Positions 62,013 to 64,000 of a stretch of 64,000 nucleotides of DNA are shown piece after piece (position 1 is the first letter of the stretch; every line of letters begins with the position of its first letter). A model generated the notes under the pieces. That model was not told the origin of the DNA and searched no databases. It saw only the letters and a program-made list of their open reading frames with translations. The stretch covers positions 39,156,054 through 39,220,053 of the forward strand of contig OX328123.1 in assembly GCA_946811695.1 (NCBI GenBank), in the 5' to 3' direction. Source of the stretch: Gonocerus acuteangulatus. Its lineage: Eukaryota; Arthropoda; Insecta; Hemiptera; Coreidae. Made by a program: the position numbers and the translations under genes.

Positions 62013-63447
62013 CTTAACCAAGATAACTAACACTATTTTCGTTGTAAATTGTTAATTAAAGAAAAATTGTTAAAACAGTACTTGTGCAGGTATACGAATA
62101 AGTACAGTCTCCTAAAAAATTGACCCAAATGTGAATAAACCCCGTATTAAATTCTGCTTGCTTGAACAAATACATTTAATAAATATTATTTCTGATAAAA
62201 TTACCATAAAAGAACCAAAATGTATTTTACAATGAGAACAAAACATGGAAACATTAATAAATAGAAAAGGGCAACATATAAAATCCTTGGTAACAAGCAA
62301 CATATTCACCTAACTCTTCTTAAGTTGTTACACCAATAAATCTTTAAACAAACCCAAGTTAACTACAAACAAACACAACATTTATAGGCATCATACGAAT
62401 CATATTCAAAATGCCTCTAACAATAATAAAGCAATTACAAAATTCATTGAACCAATATTTTGCAGTAGAAAGATATATAATTTACATTTATGTGTGATAA
62501 TATTTATATAAAATATTTAATAATTAAAAAGCTACTAAGATAAAAATACATCAATCTCAGAGTATTAAAAATATACTTCTATTAAAGTAAGAATATCTGC
62601 AGTTATATCTATAAATATATGTATTCATTAAAATAATTATAATTGCGCTTACAGATTCTTATTGCAAATTTTCAGTATATTTATTTTGTTTGCAAAAAAG
62701 AATATGTATACATAAACTTGTACAGTTTACAATCTTTTAAAATATCTTTTCTTGGAATATTTGAAGTGAAATAGCAGAATATTTGAAATATCTACCAAAT
62801 TTCAAATTCAATTCACAGAAACTAAATTTATAGAAATTGGTATGACTTAGTAACATATGAATTCCTGATAAGGGCGAGGTACAAAATCAATAGACATACA
62901 TTCAATCATTTTAACACTATTTCCTATTTATGTTTATGTAGGAACAAAACAATCCATCAACAATGAATTTTATCTTTTAGTCAAAATGTTATTTGAAAAC
63001 TTAATTTGTAAACACAAGACTTAAGACAATGTAATTCATAATTTTACAAAGCAATACATATTAATATAATCCTAGATATTGATGAACATAGAATGCAGCA
63101 AAAAGATAATCAAAATTTAAAAAGTGTACATAAAAGTAGTTGTTTTAGTCCTTAAAGGAAAAGTTCAGTCAAAAAAAAAAATAAATAAAAAAAAAATAAT
63201 ATTAATATAAATACTGGTTTTCTTTATTCACTTACTCCAACTAACAGCTTTAAAGTTCTTTGCTCAAAATATCCAATATACTTTACTTTGGGCTTACTTA
63301 AACCAAATATTTAACTAGTTAATAAAATAAGGATTGTCTTATTCCCCAAATGGCAATATACAATTTTCTTCAATACCTTAAAATAACTCTCTAGAAAAAA
63401 GGAGAGAGATTGAAGTCTAAACTATAGTTTAGTGGTAAGCCCCAAAA
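56900..63447. other. Transposon-poor AT-rich block, no gene seen
   Basis: No ORF of coding character, no exon-like LRR or TRMT11 homology, and only one clear repeat (hairpin 60980-61182). Homopolymers of A and T are common. It may be intergenic, or a long 3' UTR or intron of a neighbouring gene beyond the window. Confidence 0.4.
60980..61182. repeat. 203-bp MITE-like hairpin
   Basis: Starts GGTTCAAAAAGGGCCAATG and ends in the inverted match. The arms of about 90 bases (TTTTGTGTTTTTTATGT; CATAAAACCAAATAT) pair nearly throughout, with a short AT loop. Confidence 0.8.
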
Positions 63448-63455
63448 TGGAAACC

Positions 63456-63525
<70 letters not shown>

Positions 63526-63533
63526 TATATATA

Positions 63534-63579
<46 letters not shown>

Positions 63580-63590
63580 TATATATAAGA
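63448..63590. repeat. (TA)n microsatellite
   Basis: About 140 bases of TA with AGTA and TCATA interruptions. Confidence 0.95.
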
Positions 63591-64000
63591 AAATAAGTTC
63601 ATTAAGCTTTAAAGAAATTGTACTTCAATAAATATATTAGTTAATACGTTGAATGTTAAAGCAGTACATAGCTGATGTCAACATTTAAATGCACAAAAGC
63701 ACATTTTAATTTCTAAAAATTTTCTTAATTTTGTAAACAACAAATGCAGGAATACTCAGATTATTGACAGAATGTGAATAATCAAGAGAAAATAGGAAGC
63801 TTCATTGAATTATTAGAAATGTATTTTAAGACAAATGGAATAAGCTAGCATTTCTTAAGATTAAAATAAATATATATATGTTCAAGAGGTAGTTCTAATA
63901 GTAGTATACTTTCTCAATCAGGGTACATCAAGAAAGAGAATAATATTATTTTAAAAGAAAAATGGAATGTTTTTGTATTCAATTTATTATGCCTCTTCTG

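Overview
The window is AT-rich animal nuclear DNA, almost certainly from an insect. It has two intron-split genes with GT-AG junctions and is packed with insect-type repeats: Tc1/mariner, pogo, several LINE clades, solo LTRs and tRNA-headed SINEs. The order cannot be fixed from sequence alone.

Gene 1 (+ strand, exons 346 to 17100) is a chaoptin-family leucine-rich-repeat receptor-like protein. Eight exons give 1303 visible residues: a hydrophobic N-terminus, a Cys-rich LRR cap, a very long LRR array, a C-terminal Cys cap, one transmembrane helix and a Pro/Tyr-rich cytoplasmic tail of about 79 residues. The initiator Met lies in an upstream exon that is not identified in the window.

Gene 2 (- strand, exons 50264 down to 23808) is the tRNA (guanine-10-N2)-methyltransferase catalytic subunit TRMT11. 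Ten phase-consistent exons were assembled by eye into 448 residues, with the SAM motif DPFVGSG and the catalytic DPPYG motif each split across an exon junction. The two genes are tail to tail, separated by a 3' region that holds a mariner element.

Region by region: 1-17100 LRR gene with transposons in its introns; 17101-19863 probable 3' UTR and plain AT-rich DNA; 19864-21597 mariner copy broken by a solo LTR; 22008-22724 second copy of a solo-LTR family also present at 7911-8628; 23808-50264 TRMT11, whose introns carry a pogo element, SINEs, LINE fragments, a near-perfect 0.8 kb palindrome, satellite-like tandem units, and a 5.6 kb foldback element with another repeat nested inside; 50300-53330 an inverted duplication of the TRMT11 promoter and first two exons, containing three NRF1/EWG-type motifs and a hammerhead-like motif; 53460-56890 microsatellites, a LINE RNase H fragment and another long-TIR element; 56900-64000 AT-rich DNA with no gene and few recognisable repeats.

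A recurring theme is a group of DNA elements ending in CAGGGTG or CAGGG next to TA repeats. Three of them each retain a different piece of what looks like the same DUF4817-type Tc1/mariner-like transposase. The most unusual structures are the duplicated TRMT11 5' end, the hammerhead-like motif and the 30758-31548 palindrome. All exon joins and family assignments come from reading the sequence; none was checked with a search tool.
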